Assembly: GCA_903905735.1 (NCBI GenBank)
Contig: CAIVHU010000170.1
Location: forward strand, 46,785 to 110,784
Direction: 5' to 3'
DNA from: an uncultured beta proteobacterium
Lineage (GTDB): Bacteria; Pseudomonadota; Gammaproteobacteria; Burkholderiales; Burkholderiaceae_C
DNA: 64,000 bases
The notes below the pieces were generated by a model, which made no database searches, was not told the origin of the DNA, and was given only the letters and a program-made list of their open reading frames with translations. Positions 16,049 through 24,502 of this stretch are shown here, one piece after another. Both the position numbers and the translations under genes were made by a program. Numbering within the stretch: position 1 is the stretch's first letter; every line of letters starts with the position of its first letter.

Positions 16049-17526
16049 ACGCCCCCGCCAACCATGCCCGCATTTTGGTGGTCGATGACGAGCCCGACCT
16101 GCGCACTCTGTATGAGTTGACACTGTTGCGTGAGGGTCACCGGGTGGACACGGCCGAAAACCTGCAGCAGGCCAGGTCCCTCATGGAGACCCAACGTTTT
16201 GATGTGATGATCACCGACATGCGCCTGCCTGATGGCCTGGGCATGGCGCTGCTGACCGACATCAAAACTCAGGGTCGCGAAGAGCGCAGTATCGTCATCA
16301 CCGCCTACGGGTCTGCGCAAAATGCGGTGGAGGCACTCAAGGCGGGTGCCTTTGATTACCTGACCAAGCCGGTTGATCTAAAGCAATTTCGCGCCGTGGT
16401 GGCCTCTGCCGTGCGCAGCGTGGCCGAGACCGCGATGGACAGCGCCGCACCCGACAAACGCGAGACAGGCGCAGTGACCGGGGCCTTGGGGCAGCGTGCG
16501 CTGGACCGGTTGATCGGACAGTCTGAGTGCATGCAGCAGATCAAGGCGCGCATTCTGAAGGTAGCCACCAGCATGGCACCGGTGATGGTCACAGGCGAGT
16601 CCGGCACCGGTAAGGAATTGGTGGCCTATGCCATTCATGCCAACAGCCATCGCGTCAAAGGCCCGTGGGTAGCCGTGAACTGCGGGGCCATTCCCGAGAC
16701 GCTGCTGGAAGCCGAGTTTTTTGGTGCCCGCAAAGGTGCTTACACAGGTGCCACGCAAGACCGGGAGGGGTTTTTTCAGGCGGCTCGGGGCGGCACGCTT
16801 TTTCTGGATGAAATCGGCGACCTGCCTCTGGCCATGCAGTCCAAGCTGCTACGTGCCATTCAGGAGCGGCGCATTCGCCCGCTGGGTTCCAACCAGGAAG
16901 AGGTGGTCGATGTGCGCATCGTGAGCGCCACCCACAAAAATTTGTCGCAGGAAGTCACGAACGGGAACTTCCGCCAGGATTTGTTCTTCAGGCTCAACGT
17001 CATCGACCTGGTGATTGCGCCTCTGCGCGAGCGCGCGCAGGATCTGCCCGATCTGTGCCGCGCCTTGCTGGCCCGAATTGCACAGGAGTCCGACACACCG
17101 GTGCCCGCCCTGCCACAGGGCGTGTTGCAGGAACTTGCCAATCTGCCGTTGCAGGGTAACGTGCGTGAGCTTGAAAACCTGTTGTACCGCGCCGTGGCTT
17201 TGGGCGACGGCCAGAGTCTGCAACTTGACCGACCCACCTATACCGCCTCTGCTGTCAACGACTCCACGCTGGAGGCCTCCGAGTTCGAGGCGCCGGAGCC
17301 CGGCACCAACGGCGAGGGCACGCAAGAGCAAAAAACCCAAGACCTGCAATCCCAATTGGACCAGCTCGAGCGCAGCTTGCTGCTCCAGTCACTACAAGCG
17401 ACCCAATTCAACCGGACCGCAGCAGCCGCGCGGCTGGGTTTAAATTTGCGACAAATGCGCTACCGCATGGCACGGCTAAAAATTGATGGGCCCCAGACCG
17501 ACGACAGCCAGGATGATGCGCGCTGA
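16045..17526 (+). CDS. pilR: Sigma54-dependent response regulator of type IV pili
   Basis: A 493-aa NtrC-family activator. The receiver domain (1-120) has its phosphorylation Asp in MITDMRLPDG. The AAA+ sigma54-interaction domain (~150-385) has Walker A GESGTGKE near 184-191, GAFxGA loop variant FFGARKGAYTGA and Walker B TLFLDEIGD. A C-terminal Fis-type helix-turn-helix (NRTAAAARLGLNLRQMRYRM) ends the protein. The GAFTGA loop that contacts sigma54 reads GAYTGA, still functional in known family members. It would activate pilA with RpoN after phosphorylation by PilS. Confidence 0.94.
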   Translation: MNAPANHARILVVDDEPDLRTLYELTLLREGHRVDTAENLQQARSLMETQRFDVMITDMRLPDGLGMALLTDIKTQGREERSIVITAYGSAQNAVEALKAGAFDYLTKPVDLKQFRAVVASAVRSVAETAMDSAAPDKRETGAVTGALGQRALDRLIGQSECMQQIKARILKVATSMAPVMVTGESGTGKELVAYAIHANSHRVKGPWVAVNCGAIPETLLEAEFFGARKGAYTGATQDREGFFQAARGGTLFLDEIGDLPLAMQSKLLRAIQERRIRPLGSNQEEVVDVRIVSATHKNLSQEVTNGNFRQDLFFRLNVIDLVIAPLRERAQDLPDLCRALLARIAQESDTPVPALPQGVLQELANLPLQGNVRELENLLYRAVALGDGQSLQLDRPTYTASAVNDSTLEASEFEAPEPGTNGEGTQEQKTQDLQSQLDQLERSLLLQSLQATQFNRTAAAARLGLNLRQMRYRMARLKIDGPQTDDSQDDAR

Positions 17527-18121
17527 GCCAGTTGAACCAGTTGCCGACGCGGCGTTGTGGCGACATGGCTGGTATCGGTTTGCCTCTGCAATACCGTCTC
17601 CAAATTTCGGACCTCGACCCAAAGACTGCCACGTTGATTTGATCGTTTTGCACGCCATCAGCTTGCCGCCTGGCCAATACGGTGGCGCTGAGGTGCAGCA
17701 GTTGTTTACCAACCAGTTGGATTGGCAAGCCCACCCGTACTTCCAGCGCATTGAGGGTCTCACCGTGTCCTCGCACTTTTTTATTCGGCGTCAAGGCGAG
17801 CTATGCCAGTTTGTCAGTTGTGATGAGCGTGCCTGGCATGCAGGTGCGTCCAGTTACCGGGGCCGCAGCAACTGCAATGACGACAGCATCGGCATCGAAC
17901 TTGAAGGTCTGGAAGGCGACCCTTTTGAGCCTGCACAATACGCCACGCTAACCGCTTTGTGCGCCAGCATCATGCAGCACTATCCGATCAGTCACCTGGC
18001 AGGACACGAGCACATCGCTCCAGGCCGAAAGGGCGATCCTGGTGCTGGTTTCGACTGGTTCACTCTGCAACATTCATTAGGACTGAATTCCCTATTTTTG
18101 CCTAATTCCAAGCGCTCTTGA
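17513..18121 (+). CDS. ampD: 1,6-anhydro-N-acetylmuramyl-L-alanine amidase
   Basis: A 202-aa cytoplasmic Zn amidase that releases peptides from anhydromuropeptides during cell-wall recycling. Landmarks are NFGPRP, the metal ligand His in LIVLHAIS, HFFIRR, and the second His and Asp ligands in AGHEHIAPGRKGDPG. Two adjacent ATGs (17513, 17516) lie within the last codons of pilR; either would give a normal-length enzyme, and the overlap suggests coupling to pilR. An in-frame ATG at 17483 is less likely. Confidence 0.93.
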   Translation: MMRAEPVEPVADAALWRHGWYRFASAIPSPNFGPRPKDCHVDLIVLHAISLPPGQYGGAEVQQLFTNQLDWQAHPYFQRIEGLTVSSHFFIRRQGELCQFVSCDERAWHAGASSYRGRSNCNDDSIGIELEGLEGDPFEPAQYATLTALCASIMQHYPISHLAGHEHIAPGRKGDPGAGFDWFTLQHSLGLNSLFLPNSKRS

Positions 18122-18532
18122 ACAATCCATCACTTTGATGCGGTTTATTGCTGTTTGATGCACAAGATTGCACACTTGCGCGACGTTTACCCCCTGAAGG
18201 TCTTTCCATTTTTCGCGTGACATCTCATAATTCGCGGATTGGAAAAAACTATGTTGTCACAGGACGAAGAAGTTACATTCACCGCCAGTTTGGATTCATG
18301 CCTTCGCTTGCCAGAATTGCTTTTGGCAAAGCGCTTTACTGACTCCGCTGAAGCGCTTTCTCGACAACTCCCTCAGGTCAAATCACTTACCCGTTTCCAC
18401 AAGCCCGAACTCGAATTTTTTCCAGTCAAGCTTGTATGTCCGCATTCACTGCGTTGGGGCACCCCCCCACAACATGAATCGCTTTATGTCAAATCATTGA
18501 CATAAAGTGCACTTTGCACCTCGACCAAGGAG
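18122..18532. other. Intergenic region upstream of the H1-like gene
   Basis: About 410 bp between ampD and the histone H1-like gene. An 84-codon open frame from ATG 18251 to 18505 exists but lacks a ribosome-binding site, a recognisable family and the GC-rich third positions of neighbouring genes, so I do not call it. The notable content is the dyad at 18482-18507 and the palindrome AAAGTGCACTTT at 18504-18515 just ahead of the H1-like gene. Confidence 0.5.
18482..18507. promoter_or_regulatory. Perfect 10-bp inverted repeat, operator-like
   Basis: CTTTATGTCA (18482-18491) and TGACATAAAG (18498-18507) are exact reverse complements separated by 6 nt. The inner half-sites TGTCA-N6-TGACA have the geometry of CRP/FNR-superfamily operators. 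The site ends about 31 nt before the H1-like start codon and has no T-run, so it looks like an operator rather than a terminator. Confidence 0.55.
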
Positions 18533-18538
18533 ATGATG

Positions 18539-19084
18539 ATGGCAATTGCGAAAAAAACAGCCGCAAAGAAAGTGGCTCTAGCACCCAAGGCCGCCGTGGC
18601 CAAGGTGCCTGCGCCGACCAAAAAGGTGACCCCTGTGAAGGTGGTGGCCCCAGCCAAGAAGGCTGCTGCGCCAGTCACAAAAGCAGCAGCACCCGCTAAA
18701 AAAGCAGCGACACCAGCGAAAGCAGCTGCACCAGCCAAGCCAGTTGCGACGCCTGCCAAAAAAGCAGTGCCAGTTGCACCTAAGGCCGCGCCTGCCGTGA
18801 AAGCACCCAAGGCGGTGGCAGTTAAAAAAGCTGCTGCGCCAGCACCAAACGCTGCGCCTGCCAAAAAAGCTGCCGTGGCTGTCACCTCAAAACTGGCACC
18901 GGTAAAAAAGGCTGCAGCCCCTGCCAAAAAAGTGGCGACGCTAGCGAAGAAAGCGGCAACAGCGTCCAAACCTGCTGCCCCAGCTAAAAAAGCGGCGGCA
19001 CCGGCGACCAAGCCAGCACCGGCATCAAAGACCAAGCTCAACCCACAGGCGGCTTGGCCATTTCCAACAGGCTCCAAGCCCTAA
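18539..19084 (+). CDS. Histone H1-like, Lys/Ala/Pro-rich DNA-binding protein
   Basis: A 181-aa protein made almost entirely of degenerate KKAAAPAKK-type repeats, the composition of eukaryotic H1 tails and of bacterial H1-like proteins (AlgP, BpH1 group). Such proteins bind DNA non-specifically and help compact the nucleoid. Three consecutive in-frame ATGs open the gene; the third (18539) sits 6 nt after AAGGAG, the best spacing. The low-complexity coding sequence makes repeat-number variation between strains likely. The last 15 residues (LNPQAAWPFPTGSKP) depart from the repeat and may be a conserved tail. Confidence 0.85.
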   Translation: MAIAKKTAAKKVALAPKAAVAKVPAPTKKVTPVKVVAPAKKAAAPVTKAAAPAKKAATPAKAAAPAKPVATPAKKAVPVAPKAAPAVKAPKAVAVKKAAAPAPNAAPAKKAAVAVTSKLAPVKKAAAPAKKVATLAKKAATASKPAAPAKKAAAPATKPAPASKTKLNPQAAWPFPTGSKP

Positions 19085-19108
19085 ACACGCCGAACGGTGC
19101 CATCACCT

Positions 19109-19137
19109 GCCCGCTGGCATGCTGCAGCGGGCTTTTT
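19109..19137 (+). terminator. Rho-independent terminator of the H1-like gene
   Basis: GCCCGCT (19109-19115) pairs with AGCGGGC (19126-19132), followed by TTTTT, 25 nt after the stop codon. Confidence 0.8.
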
Positions 19138-19145
19138 GGTGTTTG

Positions 19146-20402
19146 TCAAGGATAAAAAGCCAGCAGCCGGTAACCGACAACATCAGCAGAGGATGCCTCT
19201 GCCTTGACGCGCAGGTTGACCAGCACTGGCAGCTCTGAGTTGGCTGCGAGTTGGTCTGATACTGCAGCAAGCTCGGGCGGCGACAGTACCCGGCGAACCA
19301 CGACGTGGTCCTGCGCATCAGTCAAGGTCAACTCGATGCTCGGCCAAGCCAACATCACACTGGCGGCATTTTTGAGCGTAAAACTTAAACGATAGCGATC
19401 ATCCTCCAGCTTGTTGAACGCCGCAGCGTCAATGGCAATGGACTCAATCTGTTGCCATGGTTTCACGGAACAGCGCAGGAGGTGGCAGATGTTCACCAGC
19501 GCAGATTTCGACTGTGGCCGCGCAGCCGCGAGTCGGTCATGGTCCTGATAAATCCATTGCCCACCCAACATCAAGGCAAGCAGCACCGCCAGGCCGACCC
19601 AAACCCCGTTGCCCTGGGGGTTCCGCCAGATGGATGCTGGAGCCGCGTCGCGCATGAAAGATGCAGGGACATCAGCGGCACTGGGTACTGATGGCGCTGA
19701 ATCTGACTCCTGCTCCTGCTCCTGATCCTTTTCGTGTTCCAGCGGTGGCGGCAGGTCTGGCGAGGAGCTGGCGTCATCTGGATGGAGCACAGGGGGGGTA
19801 TCCGAGTCCGCGCCGGGTATCTCCAGCGGCTCCCATTGCGAAGGAGCCAGCGGAGCGTCCTCATGGTAAATCAGGCTGGCATCAGCGACTGCCTCGACCA
19901 TCGTCCCGAAGCCGGGTGACAGACCGACCAAAGCTGCCGGTTCAGAGCGCGCCTCGGGCGCAACATGCTGCTGCGTGTATGACTCAGATGTAAATTCTGC
20001 CTCTGCCTCTGCCTCTGCCTCAGTCTCAGTCTCAGTCTCAGTCTCAGTCTCAGTCTCAGTCTCAGTCTCAGTCTCAGTCTCAGTCTCAGTCTCAGTCTCA
20101 GTCTCAGTCTCAGTCACTGAAATATCGTCAACCTGTTGCTCCACTGCCCCGGGCGAAACGCCATGGGTATCAAAGGCTTGTTGGTCAGCACGAGACGAGT
20201 CATCCAGGGATACTTGCGCTGGCGCTTGTGTCGGATCAACAACCGGGTCTTCGGGTCCTGTTGATGCCTCCAGAAGGTGCTGCGAGGCATCAAAAATCTC
20301 CCCGCACTGCCCGCACTTGACCCAGCCTTGGGAGATTCGCAACTGGTCAGGCACAACCTTGTACAAGGTTGTGCAAGCGGGGCAACGTGTCAGGAGACTC
20401 AT
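19146..20402 (-). CDS. Zinc-ribbon and DUF3426 domain membrane protein with TE repeat
   Basis: A 418-aa protein. The N-terminal zinc ribbon (RCPACTTLYKV...VKCGQCGEIFD, residues 7-38) is of the MJ0042 type. A long acidic low-complexity linker includes about 16 Thr-Glu dipeptides and then Glu-Ala dipeptides (~95-140). One membrane helix lies near 270-290 (GVWVGLAVLLALMLGGQWIY), and a C-terminal DUF3426 domain of beta type follows (~300-418). In betaproteobacteria this gene regularly follows prmA, as here (38 nt after it). Function unknown. The dipeptide tract is encoded by a hexanucleotide tandem repeat and so can change length without loss of frame. Confidence 0.85.
   Translation of the reverse strand: MSLLTRCPACTTLYKVVPDQLRISQGWVKCGQCGEIFDASQHLLEASTGPEDPVVDPTQAPAQVSLDDSSRADQQAFDTHGVSPGAVEQQVDDISVTETETETETETETETETETETETETETETETEAEAEAEAEFTSESYTQQHVAPEARSEPAALVGLSPGFGTMVEAVADASLIYHEDAPLAPSQWEPLEIPGADSDTPPVLHPDDASSSPDLPPPLEHEKDQEQEQESDSAPSVPSAADVPASFMRDAAPASIWRNPQGNGVWVGLAVLLALMLGGQWIYQDHDRLAAARPQSKSALVNICHLLRCSVKPWQQIESIAIDAAAFNKLEDDRYRLSFTLKNAASVMLAWPSIELTLTDAQDHVVVRRVLSPPELAAVSDQLAANSELPVLVNLRVKAEASSADVVGYRLLAFYP
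20019..20114. repeat. Hexanucleotide tandem repeat (CTCAGT)16
   Basis: Sixteen exact head-to-tail copies of CTCAGT (plus strand), preceded by several related CTGCCT units. They encode a Thr-Glu/Ala-Glu tract in the DUF3426 gene. A 6-nt unit keeps the reading frame when copies are gained or lost. Confidence 0.95.
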
Positions 20403-20439
20403 AAAAAGCGGTGATAGGGTGCCGCTGAGTCTAGCGGCT

Positions 20440-21327
20440 TCAGCGCTGCGCTGTCATCAGGATCCAACCGTCTTCCTGGTCGGCCACGCTCAAATCAGCG
20501 TGCGGCGCGTAAGCTGCCTTGAGCTCATCGGCTTGGCGCTCCAGAATACCCGCCAGCACCAGATTCCCACCCTCAGCAACACGGCTCCACAACAACGGTG
20601 CCAGCACCTTCAAAGGGGTCGCCAGAATATTCGCCAACACGGTGGGATAAACGCCAGATGCCAGCTCAGGCATGCCCGCCCGCAACAACACCTGATTGGC
20701 CTGTGCATTGAGAAGGGTGGCCTCAACCGCAGCCGCGTCAATATCAACGGCATCAATGTCTTGGGCTCCCAGCTTGCCCGCACCCACCGCCAGAATGCCT
20801 GAGCCGCAACCGTAGTCCAACACCCGTGACAAGGCCGCGCTGCCCTCATGCCTTGCGATCCAGCGCAGGCACATGCGTGTCGTCGGGTGTGTACCGGTGC
20901 CAAATGCCAAACCGGGGTCAAGCCGGATGACCACCCGCGCTGCGGCGGGGGGCTCGTGCCAGGTGGGCACGATCCAGAAATCAGGCGTGATCTCTACCGG
21001 CGTGAATTGCGACTGTGTCAGGCGAACCCAGTCCTGCTCCGGCACATCAACAAGTCCCAAGACTTCGCAGCCATCAAAAAAGACCTGTGCCTGCAAGAGT
21101 TGCAGGGCGCTTTGGGCCTGGGCCTGTTCGTGGAACAGCGCGAGCACGCGTGAGCGCTGCCAGCCGTCTTTGGGAGGCGGCATGCACGGCTCACCAAACA
21201 GCGCCTGCTCGGCATCGGTTTGCGCATCCGCATCTTCGACGCTAACACTCAGGGCATCCAGGGCATCGAGCGCGTCACTCAACAGTTCCACCCGATCCTC
21301 CGGGCACATCAATCGCAGCTCAAACAT
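20440..21327 (-). CDS. prmA: Ribosomal protein L11 methyltransferase
   Basis: A 295-aa SAM-dependent enzyme that trimethylates lysines and the N-terminus of L11. The N-terminal ~90 residues form the substrate-recognition domain. The catalytic domain has DPGLAFGTGTHPTT (~155-168), DYGCGSGILAVGA (motif I) and LANILATPL, the post-I NxxxxPL-type motif typical of PrmA. Third gene of the accB-accC-prmA-DUF3426 transcript, starting 15 nt after accC. Confidence 0.95.
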   Translation of the reverse strand: MFELRLMCPEDRVELLSDALDALDALSVSVEDADAQTDAEQALFGEPCMPPPKDGWQRSRVLALFHEQAQAQSALQLLQAQVFFDGCEVLGLVDVPEQDWVRLTQSQFTPVEITPDFWIVPTWHEPPAAARVVIRLDPGLAFGTGTHPTTRMCLRWIARHEGSAALSRVLDYGCGSGILAVGAGKLGAQDIDAVDIDAAAVEATLLNAQANQVLLRAGMPELASGVYPTVLANILATPLKVLAPLLWSRVAEGGNLVLAGILERQADELKAAYAPHADLSVADQEDGWILMTAQR

Positions 21328-21342
21328 ACGCGCAAGCCCTAC

Positions 21343-22692
21343 TTAGCGGGCATGGTCAGCCAGCCAGCCTTCAAGGTAGTGGATGTTGGTGCCGCCCTCC
21401 ATGAACTTGGCATCAATCATCAGCTCACGATGCAGAGCAATGTTGGTGTTGATTCCCTCCACCACCGTTTCGCCCAAGGCGGTGCGCATGCGCGCCAGCG
21501 CCTGTTCACGGGTGTCGCCGTGGGCAATGATTTTGCCGATCATCGAATCGTAATTGGGGGGCACGTAGTAGTTGGTATAGACATGTGAATCCACCCGGAT
21601 GCCCGGGCCGCCCGGTGGGTGCCACATGGTGATGCGCCCGGGTGACGGGATGAACTTGAACGGGTCCTCGGCATTGATGCGGCACTCGATGGCATGGCCG
21701 CGAATCTGGATCTGGCGTTGCGTGAACGGCAATTTTTCACCGGCAGCCACCATGATCTGCGTCCTGACAATGTCGATGCCGGTGGTCATTTCGGTCACCG
21801 GATGCTCCACCTGCACACGGGTGTTCATCTCAATGAAGTAAAACTCGCCGTCTTCGTACAGGAACTCAAAGGTACCGGCACCCCGGTAGCCAATGCGCTT
21901 GCAGGCAGCCACACAGCGGTCACCAATGCGCTCGATGATTTTGCGCGGAATACCCGGCGCTGGTGCTTCCTCGATCACCTTCTGGTGACGACGCTGCATC
22001 GAGCAGTCGCGTTCACCCAGATAAACGGCATTTTTGTACTTGTCAGCAATGATCTGGATTTCAATATGCCTGGGGTTCTGGAGAAACTTCTCCATGTACA
22101 CCGCCGGGTTGTTGAAGGCGGCACCCGCTTCGGCCTTGGTCATGGCCACCGCGTTGATCAACGCGGCCTCGGTATGCACCACGCGCATACCGCGGCCGCC
22201 GCCGCCGCCAGCGGCCTTGATGATCACAGGGTAACCGACCGCCTTGGCCATGCGTCTGATCTGCACCGGGTCATCCGGCAATTCGCCCTCGGAACCAGGC
22301 ACGCAGGGCACGCCCGCCTTGATCATGGCCTGTTTGGCAGACACCTTGTCGCCCATGATGCGGATGGACTCGGGCGTGGGACCAATGAACTGGAAACCGC
22401 TGCGCTCGACACGCTCGGCAAAGTCAGCGTTTTCGCTCAAAAACCCATAACCTGGGTGAATCGCCTCTGCATCGGTGACCTCAGCAGCAGAAATGATGGC
22501 CGGCATGTTCAGATAGCTCAAGCCTGACGGCGCTGGCCCGATACAAACCGCTTCTTCTGCAAGCTTGACGTACTTGGCTTCGCGATCCGCCTCCGAATAG
22601 ACCATGACAGCCTTGATGCCCATCTCGCGACAGGCCCGCTGGATGCGCAAGGCGATTTCGCCCCGGTTGGCGATCAGAATTTTTTTAAACAT
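21343..22692 (-). CDS. accC: Acetyl-CoA carboxylase, biotin carboxylase subunit
   Basis: A 449-aa enzyme that carboxylates biotin on AccB at the cost of ATP, the first half-reaction of fatty-acid synthesis. It has the biotin-carboxylase N domain ([13 protein letters not shown]), the ATP-grasp glycine loop [11 protein letters not shown] (~160), the catalytic region [14 protein letters not shown] (~288) and [12 protein letters not shown]. Length matches AccC rather than the longer fused carboxylases such as that at 48631-50682. It follows accB by 15 nt. Confidence 0.96.
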   Translation of the reverse strand: MFKKILIANRGEIALRIQRACREMGIKAVMVYSEADREAKYVKLAEEAVCIGPAPSGLSYLNMPAIISAAEVTDAEAIHPGYGFLSENADFAERVERSGFQFIGPTPESIRIMGDKVSAKQAMIKAGVPCVPGSEGELPDDPVQIRRMAKAVGYPVIIKAAGGGGGRGMRVVHTEAALINAVAMTKAEAGAAFNNPAVYMEKFLQNPRHIEIQIIADKYKNAVYLGERDCSMQRRHQKVIEEAPAPGIPRKIIERIGDRCVAACKRIGYRGAGTFEFLYEDGEFYFIEMNTRVQVEHPVTEMTTGIDIVRTQIMVAAGEKLPFTQRQIQIRGHAIECRINAEDPFKFIPSPGRITMWHPPGGPGIRVDSHVYTNYYVPPNYDSMIGKIIAHGDTREQALARMRTALGETVVEGINTNIALHRELMIDAKFMEGGTNIHYLEGWLADHAR

Positions 22693-22707
22693 GGGTGATG
22701 CCCGCCA

Positions 22708-23160
22708 TCATTCAATGATGAACAGCGGCTGGCCGTATTCAACCGCCTGGCCGTTTTCCGCCAGGATACGTTTGACATTGCCTGTTTTGTCGGCTTCGAT
22801 TTCATTGAGAATCTTCATGGCCTCAATGATGCACAGGGTGTCGCCTTCCTTGACCGCATCGCCGATTTCCACAAAAGACTTGGCACCAGGCGAGGCGGAG
22901 CGGTAAAACGTGCCCACCATAGGCGATTTGGTCACGTGGCCAGCCTCGGCCACCTCGGCAGGTACAGCCGGCTCAGCAGAAACCAATGGGGCGGTCGCAG
23001 CCAGTGGCGCAGCGGGTGCCATCGCTTGAACATATTGGGGTACCATACCACCGCCGCCTTTGACGATGCGGACTTTGCCCTCGGCTTCGGTGATTTCGAG
23101 TTCCGAGACGTTTGACTCTGACACCAAGTCAATCAGGGTTTTGAGTTTTCTAAGGTCCAT
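22708..23160 (-). CDS. accB: Acetyl-CoA carboxylase biotin carboxyl carrier protein
   Basis: A 150-aa carrier with an N-terminal [13 protein letters not shown] helix, an Ala/Pro-rich hinge (~46-75) and a C-terminal biotinyl domain. The biotinylated lysine is K116 in EAMKI, preceded by the AccB-type thumb region ([22 protein letters not shown]). GGAGAAC precedes the ATG. First gene of the accBC-prmA operon; ~120 bp of AT-rich sequence upstream probably holds its promoter. Confidence 0.96.
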   Translation of the reverse strand: MDLRKLKTLIDLVSESNVSELEITEAEGKVRIVKGGGGMVPQYVQAMAPAAPLAATAPLVSAEPAVPAEVAEAGHVTKSPMVGTFYRSASPGAKSFVEIGDAVKEGDTLCIIEAMKILNEIEADKTGNVKRILAENGQAVEYGQPLFIIE

Positions 23161-23282
23161 GGGTTCTCCAACGATCGGTAAAGGGAAATCAGGCCAGATC
23201 AGACTTGATTTGCATCAAATGATGACAAATGGAACTTAAATCTACCTAAAACGCTGTATTTTACAACTAGTTGAAACTGCAG

Positions 23283-23831
23283 TCAGGCTGACACCATCTG
23301 CGTCCAGGCTTCCAGATCGCTGGGGGCAACGCGTCCTATTTTACGGTGTCGCACCTCTCCTGCGGGGCCGAAAACCACGGTAAAAGGCAAACCGCCGCTC
23401 AAATTGCCGAGCGACCGACTCACGTCGGTGCCTGTCGCCCCAGCCAAAGCCACCGGGAAAGACAGCGGGTTTTGTCCCAGAAAACGCTTGACGGAGGAAG
23501 GCTGATCAACCGCCAAACCAATCACTTGCCAGCTTTTAGCTTTATTTTCAGCATAAAAAGCATCCAATAGGGGCAACTCAGCAACACAAGGTGGACACCA
23601 TGTCGCCCAGAAATTCACCACCAAAGGTTTACCCCTGAGACTCGTCATGCGCAGCGTGCTGCCGTCGAGTTGGCTGAATTCCTGCTGCCAAAACGCCTCT
23701 TCTTCTGGCCCTGGCGCTCTGGTCGTGCTGGATGGACGGCGCAAGGCGAAGGCCGTGCCCCCGGCCACCAGCACCACACCCACTGCAGCCAGCCAGGTCC
23801 GACGTGAACTGCCTGCCTGCGGCGCACTCAC
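23283..23831 (-). CDS. TlpA-family thiol-disulfide oxidoreductase
   Basis: A 182-aa thioredoxin-fold protein anchored or exported by an N-terminal hydrophobic segment (~12-29, LAAVGVVLVAGGTAFAL). The redox motif is WATWCPPC (~75-82) with the cis-Pro region GGLPFTVVF near 155. Such proteins reduce periplasmic disulfides, for example during cytochrome c maturation. It overlaps the upstream gene by 4 nt. The precise substrate is not deducible. Confidence 0.9.
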   Translation of the reverse strand: MSAPQAGSSRRTWLAAVGVVLVAGGTAFALRRPSSTTRAPGPEEEAFWQQEFSQLDGSTLRMTSLRGKPLVVNFWATWCPPCVAELPLLDAFYAENKAKSWQVIGLAVDQPSSVKRFLGQNPLSFPVALAGATGTDVSRSLGNLSGGLPFTVVFGPAGEVRHRKIGRVAPSDLEAWTQMVSA

Positions 23832-24421
23832 GGCAGCACCTCACCCAGCAAGCGGCGCAGCGCCCGGCTATCCCCGCGCGGCGCGCGGCCCTTTGCATCG
23901 GGCAAAAGCGCACCGCGCACATCGTCACGGTCATAAATCATCAAATGCACACCAATCTCCTCATTCAAATCCTGGCAAAACGCGTGAACGCTCAAAGCGT
24001 CAACCGTTTCACCATGAAACCCCGTCACGCTACGGGCAACATAGTTGACCTTGTTATCAATCAAGGCAATCTCGGCTGATTTGCAGTCATCGCAAAACAA
24101 CTGGAGGTAAATGTCAGACAAGCGGGTTGCCGTGCCATGCCACACCGCACCACCCAGATGCGGACGAAATACCTGCAAGCGTACCATCCAGAGCAGCGCC
24201 AGTCGGCGCAGCGCCAGCAACTCCTGTGGCTGCGTGTCCCTACAAAACACCGCAATGTAGTCGCGCACTGCGTCTTCCATCAAGTCGTTGCCGGGCAGTG
24301 CAGTTCGGCTAGGGAGCCCCAGCTCTTTCAGTGCCCGCCGTTTGGCCGAACCATATTCCAGCCCTTCGTCCACCACCCATCTGGCAGCCTGCGCGGCGAT
24401 CTCGGTCTGCAAATCATTCAT
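23828..24421 (-). CDS. Conserved hypothetical protein upstream of tlpA-like gene
   Basis: A 197-aa soluble protein. The stretch GGAVWHGTATRLSDIYLQLF (~90-109) resembles the GS/GT-x-SDI strand-helix of nucleotidyltransferase-fold proteins, though the second metal-binding acidic residue is replaced (SDIYL). The N-terminal ~40 residues (AAQAARWVVDEGLEYGSAKRRA) are well conserved in my recollection of Comamonadaceae homologues, always beside mpl. It overlaps the TlpA-like gene by 4 nt and is divergent from mpl (82-bp gap). Function unknown; the nucleotidyltransferase resemblance is only suggestive. Confidence 0.65.
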   Translation of the reverse strand: MNDLQTEIAAQAARWVVDEGLEYGSAKRRALKELGLPSRTALPGNDLMEDAVRDYIAVFCRDTQPQELLALRRLALLWMVRLQVFRPHLGGAVWHGTATRLSDIYLQLFCDDCKSAEIALIDNKVNYVARSVTGFHGETVDALSVHAFCQDLNEEIGVHLMIYDRDDVRGALLPDAKGRAPRGDSRALRRLLGEVLP

Positions 24422-24502
24422 AGAGCGCGAATTTTGCCCTGATTAACATGGCGGCCGGACTGTAAGGCCACCCGGTGCGCTCTGGCCGCTCTCTAAAATC
24501 GC

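Noticed and set aside
18251..18505. 84-codon open frame between ampD and the H1-like gene
   Set aside because: No ribosome-binding site, codon use unlike neighbours, overlaps the operator-like dyad.
18539..19084. Internal repeats of the H1-like gene as a CRISPR or VNTR array
   Set aside because: Units are degenerate and coding (Lys/Ala/Pro); no spacers and no exact unit repetition.
23535..23575. AT-rich AGCTTTTAGC stretch in the TlpA-like gene
   Set aside because: Lacks the GGGCTAGAGGCC half of the repeat; ordinary coding sequence.
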